Assembly: GCA_964035015.1 (NCBI GenBank)
Contig: OZ035998.1
Span: 34,168,628 to 34,232,627 of the forward strand
Direction of reading: 5' to 3'
Source: Corallium rubrum
Lineage: Eukaryota; Cnidaria; Anthozoa; Scleralcyonacea; Coralliidae
DNA: 64,000 nucleotides
The notes below the pieces were generated by a model. It was not told the DNA's origin. It searched no databases and was given only the letters and a program-made list of their open reading frames with translations. Numbering within the stretch: the stretch's first letter is position 1; every line of letters begins with the position of its first letter. Shown here in pieces: positions 50,306 through 56,204 of this stretch. The position numbers and the translations under genes were made by a program.

Positions 50306-50439
50306 CCTTTATCTTTTTCTGTTTAAAGGCGGCTATTGCCAACGCGAAATCACTCGATGAAGTCAAGAAGTTAGAAATGTTGTTAAAAACAGGCCATGTG
50401 CCTGATAGAGAAGAATCGATGGCGATTGATGGTCCGTAA
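18747..50439 (+). CDS. SNRPA1: U2 small nuclear ribonucleoprotein A' (complete, nine exons)
   Basis: U2A' is a leucine-rich-repeat protein that pairs with U2B'' and binds stem-loop IV of U2 snRNA, helping U2 snRNP act at the branch point. Joined coding exons: 18747-18825, 26302-26342, 29380-29486, 36719-36797, 39341-39387, 44419-44521, 46245-46327, 47466-47553, 50329-50439. The sum is 738 nt, 245 residues plus stop, against about 255 in human. All introns are GT-AG and all phases agree. Recognition: MKLTAELILQSAQFTNALKD at the N-terminus, leucine-rich repeats over residues 20-135 (NFSDNDIRKLEGFPLLKRLK, LETLVLTNNS), the RNPITNKPNYRLYVI cap, VRVLDFQRIK, and the conserved C-terminal helix (IKAAIANAKSLDEV..LEMLLKTG..P.RE). 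Compared with human it mainly lacks the acidic C-terminal tail. The start fits the known N-terminus. The gene spans 31.7 kb because its introns are full of elements. Confidence 0.97.
18940..19150 (+). repeat. Minisatellite, unit about 26 bp (AATAGAAATTGATATCAATC)
   Basis: Degenerate tandem units in SNRPA1 intron 1. The same unit is found at 23863-23906, 25035-25056 and 25936-26160, between inserted elements, so the array was probably larger and was broken up by insertions. Confidence 0.85.
19153..19805. mobile_element. Two tandem TIR elements (TTATTATACAA ends)
   Basis: Copy 1 spans about 19153-19373 and copy 2 about 19535-19803. Both begin TTATTATACAA and end GTATAATAA in inverted form, and share the interior (CAAATATACAGCGATATTTG, CTTCATGTATGCTTATTATT). 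Copy 2 has a short extra repeat. No transposase is visible. Confidence 0.7.
20207..20538. mobile_element. Palindromic TTAA-flanked miniature element, copy 1
   Basis: TTAA lies on both sides (20203-20206 and 20539-20542). The ends are AGTGCCTATCTCATGGTTGG and its mirror, and the two halves pair over most of the 332 bp. A near-identical copy is at 31981-32303. A TTAA target is typical of piggyBac or Kolobok transposases. Confidence 0.88.
20740..21636. mobile_element. Non-autonomous hAT-like element with perfect 8-bp target duplication
   Basis: Flanked by CTTCAATA at 20732-20739 and 21637-21644. Inverted ends CAGAGTTCGAATTA / TAATTCGAACCTTG. The interior (897 bp) has no recognisable transposase. 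A second left end of the same kind starts at 63982 at the window edge. Confidence 0.88.
21645..23862. other. SNRPA1 intron 1, mostly unrecognised
   Basis: No exon or complete element is recognised. The stretch 22619-22745 (CCCAAACGTTGCTATTGGAT) resembles the interior of the TIR element at 17906-18213, and is a fragment of the same family. Confidence 0.5.
23907..25034 (-). mobile_element. hAT element with ZBED-like transposase remnant
   Basis: Inverted ends TAGGTTGATGCAATAT and its mirror GCATCAGCCTA, flanked by ATATAAAT (23899-23906) and ATAGAAAT (25035-25042), an 8-bp duplication with one mismatch. It is inserted in the AATAGAAATTG minisatellite. It carries the transposase piece at 24169-24426 on the - strand. 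Confidence 0.85.
24169..24426 (-). pseudogene. hAT/ZBED-type transposase N-terminal fragment
   Basis: The minus strand reads GQKQAGEITDAIAYYLTKDS, VPFNAVDHPRFQRLLNVLEP, RYQVPSKATFLRQRIVKLYN. This strongly recalls the segment after the BED zinc finger in ZBED-type hAT transposases (ITDAIAYFIAKDM.P...V...GF..L...L.PRY..PSR). The RNase H catalytic core and the dimerisation domain are absent, and the reading stops near the element end. It is a dead internal-deletion derivative. The family call is from recalled motifs. Confidence 0.8.
25063..25929 (+). mobile_element. 867-bp TIR element (CAGAGCTTGAAATAA), copy 1, carrying degenerate Penelope-type inverted motifs
   Basis: Ends CAGAGCTTGAAATAA / TTATTTCAGGCTCTG, flanked by GTTGAC on both sides (25057-25062 and 25930-25935). 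Near the middle (about 25407-25565) lies a self-complementary block containing two degenerate hammerhead-like motifs facing each other (CTGACGAAGGTCC...AAAACGTC on +, a matching one on -). A copy in opposite orientation is at 37231-38932. Confidence 0.8.
25936..26160 (+). repeat. AATAGAAATTGATATCAATC minisatellite, continuation
   Basis: About eight degenerate units, the same family as 18940-19150. Confidence 0.8.
26302..26342 (+). CDS. SNRPA1: SNRPA1 exon 2
   Basis: Acceptor TTTATCAG; a 41-nt exon coding GYKIPVIENLGATL (first codon split with exon 1); donor GTAAGT. Confidence 0.96.
26343..28287. other. SNRPA1 intron 2, first part
   Basis: No exon seen. A single element end (CAGGGTTCGAAATAACG, 27103) resembles the CAGAG-type inverted ends elsewhere in the window. 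27990-28035 is rich in CGCG. Confidence 0.4.
28288..29059. mobile_element. Element bounded by inverted CATTCTCGTTCCCAGAGCC blocks
   Basis: 28288-28343 and 29006-29059 are inverted copies of one 55-bp sequence (CATTCTCGTTCCCAGAGCC...GCGCGCGGAAAAGG), each also partly self-complementary (CCCAGAGCC...GGCTCTGGG). Between them is an open stretch at about 28561-28842 with no ATG at its beginning (an internal ATG lies at 28605), and a TATATATAA sequence lies at 28390. I do not recognise the encoded peptide. Confidence 0.65.
29380..29486 (+). CDS. SNRPA1: SNRPA1 exon 3
   Basis: Acceptor TTCTTTAAG; codes DQFDTINFSDNDIRKLEGFP then LLKRLKCLLLNNNRV plus two bases; donor GTAGGT. Contains the first leucine-rich repeats. 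Confidence 0.96.
29700..29820. mobile_element. Facing pair of hammerhead-like motifs (Penelope remnant)
   Basis: The + strand CTCTGATGAAGGGTTTTGCTC followed by GAAACATC (29771-29799) is preceded by the same motif in reverse (GAACAGAGCCCTTTCATCAG, 29735-29754). Both resemble the motif in PLE-1 but are degenerate. Probably a remnant of paired Penelope terminal repeats. Confidence 0.6.
30901..31053. mobile_element. Small TIR element (TTACTTTACCCTGG ends)
   Basis: A 153-bp element with inverted ends TTACTTTA(C/T)CCTGG and subterminal TTGTGAAGTTCGT on both sides. No coding content. Confidence 0.7.
31340..31455. repeat. Imperfect palindrome
   Basis: TGATTTGTCAGTG...GCTACCAGT pairs with ACTGGTAGC...CACTGACAAATCA about 30 bp apart. 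Possibly a foldback element. Confidence 0.6.
31981..32303. mobile_element. Palindromic TTAA-flanked miniature element, copy 2
   Basis: TTAA at 31977-31980 and 32304-32307. Near-identical in sequence and length to the copy at 20207-20538, including the shared interior AAATAGGGTTTAATATACAC, which indicates recent spread. Confidence 0.88.
32325..32519. repeat. Long foldback with tRNA B-box-like core
   Basis: Arms of about 85 nt starting AGACGCTTGGTGGACGTTCG pair around a 20-30 nt centre. The right arm contains GCAGGTTCGAACACTG, resembling a pol III B box, but no matching A box or tRNA fold is seen. A related fragment is near 36020. Confidence 0.65.
32906..33353. mobile_element. TIR element with TTGCACGATGACGT ends
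   Basis: Left CCAGTTGCACGATGACGTGA and right mirror ACGTCATCGTGCAAATGG. Subterminal CTAGGGTTTCGGCTAAAAGG and GATGACTCAAA are also mirrored. A CCCTAACC run lies inside (33139-33166). Confidence 0.75.
33380..33770. mobile_element. TIR element around GATCTCAAACAGTAGACTCA
   Basis: The left CACTGATCTCAAACAGTAGA and CTGGATAGAGCATC are mirrored near 33713-33765 (GATGCTCTATCCAGTATAAT). The interior contains two mirrored GTGGGTCCCA / TGGGACCCAC and GCGGCCAT blocks. A related half lies at 40970-41075. Confidence 0.65.
33785..33842. mobile_element. 58-bp perfect palindrome with 9-bp target duplication
   Basis: TAGCCTGCGTGCAGAC at the left is followed by a 13-nt inner arm and then its exact mirror; all 29 + 29 bases pair. 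GTTAGCTGT flanks both sides (33776-33784 and 33843-33851). There is no room for any gene, so mobilisation would be in trans. Same outer 16 nt as 35891-35970. Confidence 0.85.
34658..34972. mobile_element. Probable TIR element with CCAACCTCGTCCC ends
   Basis: CCAACCTCGTCCCTAGG at the left and GGGGACGAGGTTGG at the right. The interior is not recognised. Confidence 0.55.
35891..35970. mobile_element. 80-bp perfect palindrome with 9-bp target duplication
   Basis: Begins TAGCCTGCGTGCAGAC and is an exact 40 + 40 palindrome (centre ATTAATACGTATTAAT). ACATTTCTC flanks both sides (35882-35890 and 35971-35979). The inner 24 nt differ from those of the element at 33785, although the outer 16 nt are identical. 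Confidence 0.9.
36719..36797 (+). CDS. SNRPA1: SNRPA1 exon 4
   Basis: Acceptor TTTTATAG; completes a Cys codon, then RVGEGLETCLPNLETLVLTN and NSMQDL; donor GTATGA. Phase 0 at its end. Confidence 0.96.
37594..37818 (+). pseudogene. PLE-2 GIY-YIG nuclease C-terminal fragment
   Basis: The frame reads GKPLSLSSWSGVLAHHKKTG, HPVSLTDFSI, LLLRESLLINKLNPSLNAKI, SSLPLNLF then stop. The spacing His...Glu-Ser-Leu-Leu-Ile and the ending PSLNAKISSLPLNLF are characteristic of the C-terminus of Penelope-type GIY-YIG endonucleases, where the Glu is catalytic. The GIY and YIG strands and the whole RT are missing, so this is a heavily 5'-truncated copy. Its C-terminus differs from PLE-1 and PLE-3 (HPHGLNERFS), so it is a second Penelope family. 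Confidence 0.8.
38002..38055 (+). ncRNA. Hammerhead-ribozyme-like motif in PLE-2
   Basis: CTGAAGA, one extra T, stem II GTTGC/GCAAC (5 bp) around a 7-nt loop AGGATTA, then GAAAC-GTT. The flanks CACT and AGT can form a short stem I. The same motif is present in reverse in the left terminal repeat (about 37410-37460). Confidence 0.65.
39341..39387 (+). CDS. SNRPA1: SNRPA1 exon 5
   Basis: Acceptor TTTCTTTCAG; codes NDLEPLGSIKSLRYL plus two bases; donor GTAAGG. Continues the leucine-rich repeats. Confidence 0.95.
39410..40870. mobile_element. Possible element with inverted AAACACGGAGCGAGCGCATAA
   Basis: TTTAAACACGGAGCGAGCGCATAA at 39414-39437 is mirrored at 40845-40866. Inside, GGTGAATAGTGC-type blocks recur in both orientations (40131, 40188, 40529, 40581). 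No transposase is recognised, and this could be two unrelated solo ends. Confidence 0.45.
41200..43185. other. SNRPA1 intron 5, unrecognised part
   Basis: No exon or clear element. The T/C-rich stretch 42050-42420 gives an apparent hydrophobic ORF that looks like composition only. Confidence 0.4.
43190..43445 (+). mobile_element. tRNA-derived SINE
   Basis: A head with an A-box-like CAATGGTCAGCGCAC and a perfect B box GGTTCGATTCC (43242-43252) at tRNA-like spacing, followed by a body containing ACCACAGGTTTCCTCCGGGA, a motif seen in SINE bodies, and ending near TTATCCAGTACAAAAAAG. It is probably a retroposed pol III sequence, not a functional tRNA gene, because the acceptor stem and anticodon arm do not fold cleanly. 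Confidence 0.65.
43595..44130. mobile_element. Element(s) with CAGTTCACACT / AGTGTGAACAGGG ends
   Basis: A palindrome ACTGGGGTGGACATAATATC...CCCCAGT (43611-43639) is followed by TTCACACTGTGGCG. Mirrored pieces TCACACTATA and TATAGTGTGA appear at 43781 and 43831, and again at 44110-44121. Nested small elements, no coding content. Confidence 0.5.
44419..44521 (+). CDS. SNRPA1: SNRPA1 exon 6
   Basis: Acceptor GCCTTTAG; completes a Ser codon, then LMRNPITNKPNYRLYVIFSL and PQVRVLDFQRIKQR; donor GTAAGT. This is the most conserved part (repeat cap). Confidence 0.97.
44816..45072. mobile_element. Mariner-like miniature element with TA duplication
   Basis: TA then CAGTCAAACCGGATGTTCTT at the left, mirrored AAGAACATCCTGTTTGACTG then TA at the right. 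Subterminal GCGCGACCTT and CCGTTTGCAAGTC are also mirrored. TA target and CAGT-type ends fit Tc1/mariner. Confidence 0.8.
45380..45565 (+). mobile_element. Element fragment with CCCCCGGAAAATTTTTGAAA motif
   Basis: The block CCCCCGGAAAATTTTTGAAA plus TTTGGGTCTCTGAAATGG recurs in reverse at about 46995-47065 and in direct orientation inside the hAT-like element at 56580-57159, so it belongs to one family. Confidence 0.6.
46245..46327 (+). CDS. SNRPA1: SNRPA1 exon 7
   Basis: Acceptor TTCTATAG; codes EREAAVRLFGGRKGEKLLNG then AKSSRTN plus two bases; donor GTAAGT. Bracketed at about 0.7 kb on each side by related elements in opposite orientation. Confidence 0.94.
46985..47225 (-). mobile_element. 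Element fragment, reverse copy of the 45380 family
   Basis: Reverse orientation of the GGAAAATTTT...CTCTGAAAT block, ending near AGCCAGTCCGACTCTGGC. Together with 45380-45565 it brackets SNRPA1 exon 7. Confidence 0.6.
47466..47553 (+). CDS. SNRPA1: SNRPA1 exon 8
   Basis: Acceptor TCTTTCAG; codes KFVPGEPLLKAPVPQPAKKN then PQRNNIAAIK; donor GTTTGT. It corresponds to the KTFNPGAG...IKNAI region of the human protein. Confidence 0.94.
47647..47927. mobile_element. TIR element, second copy of the CATAG family
   Basis: CATAGTCTCTAGAATTATAT... at the left, mirrored ...CTAGGGACTATG at the right, with GTCTAAA on both sides (7 bp; 8 if the preceding G is counted). The interior TTGATTGCTTCATTATACCA is shared with 17906-18213. 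Confidence 0.8.
48274..49018. mobile_element. Foldback element whose own terminal repeat has become a minisatellite
   Basis: Inverted ends ACCGTATTTCCTCGATTAAG / CTTAATCGAGGAAATACGGT. Inside the right part, about ten tandem 17-bp units CTCGAATAAGCGCCCCC (48820-48972) copy the inner part of that terminal sequence, and a shorter set sits at the left (48290-48385). The middle is AT-rich and non-coding. Confidence 0.85.
49493..49971. mobile_element. Palindromic TTAA-flanked miniature element (479 bp)
   Basis: TTAA at 49489-49492 and 49972-49975. Ends AGTGTATATGAAACGAAAAT / ATTTTCGTTTCATATGCACT, and the two halves pair over roughly 200 nt each. The subterminal ATTTTCGTTTCATA is shared with the TTAA elements at 1790, 56205 and 57868. 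Confidence 0.85.
50233..50305 (+). repeat. (TTTA)n microsatellite before SNRPA1 exon 9
   Basis: About 18 TTTA units ending 24 nt before the exon 9 acceptor, so it overlaps where the branch point and pyrimidine tract should be. Confidence 0.95.
50329..50439 (+). CDS. SNRPA1: SNRPA1 exon 9 (last, with stop)
   Basis: Acceptor CTGTTTAAAG directly after a (TTTA)n array and a short T-rich tract; codes AAIANAKSLDEVKKLEMLLK then TGHVPDREESMAIDGP, stop TAA 50437-50439. Confidence 0.95.
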   Translation, partial: AAIANAKSLDEVKKLEMLLKTGHVPDREESMAIDGP

Positions 50440-50812
50440 TTTGACGTCTACCCATGTGGTTTATCTGATACAGAGGAGGCAGAAAATGGGTAAAAAAACT
50501 TGTACAAAGTAGAGGCAATTACTAAACTATGCAACGTCCCAATTATCGACATAAGAGAAACGCAAGACCAAGTTTATAAAACACTACAGTATTTGTCGCA
50601 TTACATTTTTAGTATGAACAGTGCATTGACTATGGCGTCAACTGTGCATTGTCTATGGTGCAAAATTACATTCCACCATCCATTGGATTTTCTAAGAGTG
50701 TAATAATTTCTTAATAATTTTTTTCTTTCATGAATCATATTGGTTGTCAAATATACGACTGATTAATATTTGTAAATGAATTCTGCATAAGGTTGTTGAA
50801 AAGAAGATTGGC
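50440..50812 (+). other. SNRPA1: SNRPA1 3' UTR and downstream
   Basis: No AATAAA is obvious; AATAAT occurs at 50704. The true 3' end cannot be placed. Confidence 0.4.
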
Positions 50813-50816
50813 TTAA

Positions 50817-51950
50817 AGTGCCTATGAGGCGAAAATTAAGTTTGTCTTATTTGAAGGAGCACTTACAGCACTGTACTGAAAGGTGCTGTCCAGTCCGTTG
50901 TGCGCATGACCGGCCATCTTTGTTTTGAGTATTTCATGTGATTATAAACGAAAGTCATGTTTGGAGGAAACATGACTTTCGTTTATAATCACATGAAGTA
51001 CTCAGTGTAAACCGTTCGGGGCAACATGGTAGAAAACCAAGCCATTCGGCGAGGACGCATATCTCTTCTAATTTCTTCTAAAAATGTTTCGTTTCAAGTA
51101 CAAGTAATGAAGAAGAAGCAAGAATAGCTTACAATCTTGAATAAGGTATCAGTATATTTTTTGTAAATAAAGATGCAAACATTAGTTTCGTACATGCGTA
51201 GAACGGACTGGAGGGCACTTTGAAAGTGACAAAGTAACAACTTTTGCAGTTTTTGGTTTCCTTTGTTTTTGAAATATTCCAGGTTGTTTAATATACAAAT
51301 TTAACATCTCCTTGACGTTAACAATCCAAATTAATTTGAAGGAAATATGTGTGCGTGTTACACTTCGGTAAACTTCAAAGCGCCCATAATCAGCTGTGAT
51401 TTGATGTTGAAACGCTCCTGACTGTGCAACAAACCTTTAACTGTGCGTGTGTATCGCAGGACACTATACATGAAAAGTTGCAAGTGATTTACTTGAATTA
51501 TTGAAAGATTGGACATGATTTTCCAACATTATACCGTGTGACGTCTAAGCAGTGAACTCCATTTCCTATATCCATCCCTTATACCTCGAACTTTAACTTC
51601 AGTCATTATCACGCGTGAAGTCAACATTTTGTACTTATTACGTCGCTTCCAGTCCCCTGACGCGAACCGCGTCTTGGCCGTGTATGTAGGGGGAGTGAAG
51701 GCGACGTAATAGAGCTTGACTTCACTTTTTGACCCGAAGTTAGCGTTCCAGATATGAGGGGAGAATGGGAGGAAGTATGGAGTTCACTGCGTCTAAGTGG
51801 TGTTATTTGCATATCACGCAAATCTCAATATCTAAAGAACGTGAGGTATGAAGTGAGATATGGAAGAGCTGAAAACGTCAATCTTTATAACGTCAAAAGT
51901 TCTTTTAAATAGGAGTCTCTCCCGAACTTATTTTTCGCTGCATAAGCCCT
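50817..51950. mobile_element. TTAA-flanked element enclosing a 30-bp perfect hairpin
   Basis: TTAA at 50813-50816 and 51951-51954, left end AGTGCCTATGAGGCGAAAAT, right end TTTTTCGCTGCATAAGCCCT. No transposase. Directly after it another AGTGCCTCTGC end begins (51955), truncated by PLE-3. Confidence 0.65.
50933..50997. repeat. Perfect 30-bp hairpin with 5-nt loop
   Basis: 50933-50962 and 50968-50997 are exact reverse complements around GGAGG. Pairing extends further with one mismatch (GAGTA on both sides). Confidence 0.9.
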
Positions 51951-52112
51951 TTAAAGTGCCTCTGCAACGAAATGTTCAAGTTGAAAATAATAACATCAAA
52001 GTAATGTTTGATATCGCTTCTTTGGACTGTGAAAGTTTTAGGACGAACAACTAAGTGAAAGTGCATTTATTTAGCGTTTGAAAACCGTTCTTTTTTCTCT
52101 AAAACTGAGACA

Positions 52113-53414
52113 TTGATTTTTTTCTTTAATCAACGCACCGTTTTGGAACCATCCACCACTACATTACTTCGCTTGGCAGAACTTGTACTCACCCTCAGCA
52201 ATTTTTCATTTGATGGTGAACATTACCAACAGATTAGTGGAGTAGCAATGGGTACCAAAATGGGCCCTAGCTACGCAAACTTATTTGTTGGTTATGTTGA
52301 AAAACAAATCTTTGAACGATACACTGGACCCTTTCCTGATCTCTTTAAGAGATACATAGATGATTGTTTCGGAACAGCATCGTGCTCACGTGTGAATTTA
52401 GAGAGATTTATTAATTATGTCAATGATTTCCATCCAGCACTCAAATTCACATGGGAAATCAGTGAAACCTGTGTGTCATTCCTGGATATCTTGGTATCGA
52501 TTAGTGATTATTCGCTCATGACTTCTGTCTCTTATAAGCCGACCGATTTGTATAGTTACCTTTTATTTTCATCCTCTCATCCCAAACACACTAAACAATC
52601 CATTCCATGCATACTCTCAATTTCTGCGACTTCGCTGCCTATGCAGTGATGACAAAGACGTTGAGACCAAATGTTTGGAAATGAGATCCTTTTTTGTCCA
52701 GCGTAGCTATCCCACCCACCTGTTAGACACTGCTATTAACAAAGCATCTTGTATTCCTCGTCCTGACACTTTAAAACAACCTTTAGAAAGAATTTCTGAT
52801 ACTAAAATACCATTAGTTCTCACATTTCATACTTTCAACTACAAAGTTAAGGATATCATTAGCCACAATTTCCATATCCTAAAGAATGACCCTGAAACGT
52901 CAGCTATTTTCACCGACAACCCTTTAATCTCTTTTCGGCGTAATAAAAATATTCGTGATGGTTTAGTGCCCTTAGAAAAAATCTACTGGCACCAGCGGGT
53001 ACTTTTTCTTGCTCCCGTACCCGTTGTTACACGTGTTCCTTTCTTAACTCTGCTACATGTATTTTGGGACCTAAATCTAATTTTGTTATTCAGCATAATT
53101 TTACTTGCATCTCTTCCAACATCATTTACTGTATTTCTTGCAATAAATGTTGCATACTTTACATCGGTGAGACTGGCAGACGTTTATCTGACAGGTTTGC
53201 TGAACATCTTCGTTCCGTGAGGAACAATGATTTTGACAAGCCTGTTGCCCGACATTTTAATAGTGCCAACCATTGTATTTCGGACATGCACGTTTGTGCC
53301 ATCTCACCCATTTCTGGCGGTAATGTCAGCTGCAAAAGACTAGAAAAGCGTCTCATTTTCAAAATTGGTACCATTCATCCACACGGACTCAACGAACGTT
53401 TTTCTTATATTTAA
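52113..53414 (+). pseudogene. PLE-3 reverse transcriptase / GIY-YIG endonuclease, two frameshifts
   Basis: The RT palm reads HYQQISGVAMGTKMGPSYAN with the catalytic box RYIDDCFG (two Asp present), then SFLDILVSI and YKPTDLYSYLLFSSSHPKHT. The frame then shifts near 52610 to (FLRLR)...KCLEMRSFFVQRSYPTHLLD, and again near 52975 to the cysteine-rich linker (CSRTRCYTC; CISCNKC) and GIY-YIG domain (LYIGETGRRLSDRFAEHL, PVARHFNSANH), ending HPHGLNERFSYI and stop. In life the protein copies element RNA at a nick made by the GIY-YIG domain, often at chromosome ends. The N-terminal RT part is missing and two frame changes make it inactive. Confidence 0.87.
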
Positions 53415-53737
53415 CACCTCTGAAGACATTGTTTCTGTTTAGCCAGGGCTGACATAAACAGCGTTTTCACTTTATATATTTATGTATTTTTACTCTCGCT
53501 CATCCTTTTCACACCCCCTCCTTGCTCATCGACGGTATGAATAGCAAATGTCTTTCGCATCTCATAAGACAATCAGAAAAAAGTGACAACAAATTGATGA
53601 GATGCAAAAAATTAGCCAATCAAATCAAAATAACAATAACAAATCGATAATGAGATGTGAAAGACATTGGCTAATTTTTTGCATTTCATCAATTTTTTGT
53701 CACTATATAAGCTCATTGTTTGTTTACAGTCTTCACG

Positions 53738-53782
53738 TTTCTCTCTGACGAAGGGCCTTCGCTCGAAACGTTAGACTCCTAC
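53738..53782 (+). ncRNA. Hammerhead-ribozyme-like motif in PLE-3
   Basis: CTGACGA-(A)GGGC-CTTC-GCTC-GAAAC-GTT, the same core as PLE-1. Stem I is weaker here (TCT/AGA, 3 bp) and the cleavage triplet would be GUU. Confidence 0.6.
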
Positions 53783-53969
53783 GTTCTCTGTTTCGGCAGT
53801 ACATCTAACCTTGCTATATTTCCATCATTAAAATAGTTGGCGTAGTTGCACAACTAATGACGTTACTCGACCCACATAAACGAGAAAATAAAGACATTTT
53901 GTCGTTTATTTTGTAGTCCGAAATTTCGAATTTCATAAGTGCACTATTACCCTGGTCCCAGAGGTCCTA

Positions 53970-54002
53970 CGCCGCCCGCCCCCCCCCCCCCCCCCCCCCC
54001 CC
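53970..54002. repeat. C homopolymer run
   Basis: About 26 consecutive C at 53976-54002. A matching G run lies at 54368-54391. Such runs are prone to length errors in assembly. Confidence 0.9.
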
Positions 54003-54472
54003 GAAATGCTGACCATTTCGTGAACTATTCACGAACATTATATTCCAATCACTCTGAAGACGACCAAGTTGGATACGACTTCGACCATGTATATTCATAA
54101 ACCAAAACTATATATAGGTCTGAATTTTACACACCTTTGTGAAAACTTTCCCCCGAGAGTTTAGTTTTCTAAAGCAAAGTTCTGAACAGTCTGTTCGATA
54201 ACAAGAATCATAGATCTTGGTGATGTCATTCGTTTTGGAAGTCTGGACCAAAAGCTCGTTTTTCAAACGTTAATAAAACATTTTTTTTTTTCACAATTGA
54301 AAGAAATACTCTCAAACCTTACGTTATGTAAATATTACAGCAGTGAGGGATCAAGCTTGATCTGGTAGGGGGGGGGGGGGGGGGGGGGGGGGTGGAGTGC
54401 CGCTGAGGGGGCTACGGCTGGGGTCTGGGGACACAGTCCCCGGCAGGGTCCAGGGGCTGAGCTGGTGGTGGG

Positions 54473-54721
54473 TGTAACGGATATCTGATAATGGATATAA
54501 GAATGTGTAAATAGATAAACAAGATAAGTCAGGAAATCATAATTAGCCGCGTGTGCTTCATGAGCAAGCTGCATCCGTGATAATGTAAATATAGCTCTCT
54601 AAATAAAAAGGAAGGACAACGCCCTAGAGATGGAGATTATAAATATGGAATGTAAAAGGCAATAAAGTTAAGTTGGATCTAGACCACGTTGTGTTGTGTT
54701 GTGTTGGCTCGGCTCGTTACA
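54473..54721 (+). repeat. 5' LTR of a Ty3-type retrotransposon
   Basis: 249 bp starting TGTAACGGATATC and ending GGCTCGTTACA, with the TG...CA inverted ends TGTAAC / GTTACA. AATAAA occurs at 54661. The 3' LTR is not seen in the window. Confidence 0.8.
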
Positions 54722-54723
54722 TT

Positions 54724-54735
54724 TGGTGGCAGCGG
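54724..54735 (+). promoter_or_regulatory. Primer binding site, complementary to tRNA-Leu
   Basis: TGGTGGCAGCGG begins 2 nt after the LTR. Its reverse complement, CCGCTGCCACCA, equals the 3' end of a metazoan tRNA-Leu including CCA. Confidence 0.8.
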
Positions 54736-54766
54736 AAAAGACTACAAAGTAAACGACGCCTTTATA

Positions 54767-55600
54767 ATGACTGCAATCCTCCCGGGAAAATTTGATGATG
54801 GCGATTTTGACGCTTGGTTACGCGAATTTGATGCCTGTTGTGCAGCAAATGGTTGGAAAGTAACCGAGGCTAACGACGGAAAAATTTTAAAACTGCCAGC
54901 CTTCTTGCGTGGTCGAGCGGCCAGCAACTTTTACGCCATTCCCGAGGGAGAGAGGCGGACTTACAAAGATGCGGTGAAAGCGATGCAACGAGCCCTCTGT
55001 CCGAAAGCAAAACGCGAAAATTTCTTCGCGGAGTTTGAGCTCCGAATTTTGAGGCCAGAAGAGGATCCGTCGGTGTACAAATGGGAGTTGGAGAATATCC
55101 TCTCAAAAGCTGACTCGACTCTTTCGAACGACGCAAAGACTGCGTTATTGACGAGGCAATTCTCGAGGGGTCTACCACCAACGCTGAAGCTGAAGATGCT
55201 GGAGCACAACCCTACTCCTACACTGGACGAAATGGTCGAGTTCACTCAACGATTTCGTGCTCTTGGTCGTCCACCAGCGGCAGAGATTCCGCCCGTTCAA
55301 GTTGATGCTGTTGCTCACTCGTCCTCTTCAGCCGACCCACAGTTGAAAGAGCTTATTACCATGGTCGCTGGCATCGCGGAAAAACAACAAGCACTAGAGA
55401 ACCGCCTGAAAAGTACGGAAAATTCTGCACGTACTTTACCCTCGACACGTGGATCCTGCTATACGTGTGGTTTACCAGGACATTTTGCTCGGAATTGTAC
55501 GCGACAGCGAGGCTTTGTTCAACGGCGAACTATCACTTGCTTTAACTGTGGAAAACCGGGGCACGCTTGGGAAGGCCGGGGTGGTGCGCACCCCCTGTAA
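54767..55600 (+). pseudogene. Retrotransposon Gag, truncated in the second zinc knuckle
   Basis: About 277 residues from ATG at 54767, the first ATG in frame after the primer site. Order: capsid-like region (LPGKFDDGDFDAWLREFDAC; FLRGRAASNFYAIPEGERRT; LELRILRPEEDPSVYKWELE-type segment), a linker, then a zinc knuckle CYTCGLPGHFARNC (CX2CX4HX4C). A second knuckle starts CFNCGKPGHA but lacks its last Cys, and the frame runs into unrelated sequence and stops. Gag packages element RNA in virus-like particles. No protease, RT or integrase follows, so the element is cut here, possibly by a later insertion beginning near 55570. Family: Ty3 type by layout. Confidence 0.85.
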
Positions 55601-55761
55601 ATCCATCACTGATTTAAAGGCCAACAATGAGGACTAGACCGGGTTTTCAAGTACGAGGAATAATTCGTTCTAGTCCGAGGCGAACCTTTGAATGACTTCT
55701 CAAAATCACTTTGTGTATTCCCTAATTGAGTGTATTATAATTATTATTATTATTATTATTA

Positions 55762-55816
<55 letters not shown>

Positions 55817-56200
55817 GGCTCTTGGCGTCATATTTCAAGTCCTAGGGCTAGAAATATTATTTTCTAGTCCTTGGACTGGAAACACCATTTCTAGTCCTCT
55901 TGCCAGTACTTCCCTGGTATTTCAAGTCCTTTCACGTGGTAGAATTCAGCACTTGTGACTGGTTGTACTATTTACTATTTACGATATGAGTGGCTGTGTT
56001 GTATTGGATATATTATATCCAATACAACACGGACACGAATATTGTAAATAGCTTAAAATACTCAGTCTTTGATGTAAATATGAGTAATATTTGTTCAGAT
56101 TAATTTAGAAAAAGCTCAATTTCAACCACTATACAAATGAAATGATACAACCACAAGTGGTTTGTATCAGATATACAACAACCATGTTCTGCCACAACAC
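55601..56200. repeat. TAGTCC-rich foldback, (TTA)n array and palindrome
   Basis: A (TTA)n array at 55738-55812, flanked by sequences rich in CTAGTCC / GGACTAG motifs on both sides (55631, 55667, 55841-55900) that look like ends of a small element. A palindrome GTGTTGTATTGGATATATTA (56005-56024 and mirror) resembles the element at 17232. Confidence 0.6.
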
Positions 56201-56204
56201 CAAA

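Larger units (their letters stand above)
52095..53830 (+). mobile_element. PLE-3: Penelope-like element, 5'-truncated
   Basis: Contains part of the RT, the GIY-YIG endonuclease and a 3' region with a hammerhead-like motif (53738-53782). It begins inside the RT gene. It is related to PLE-1 by C-terminus and 3' motif. Confidence 0.85.
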
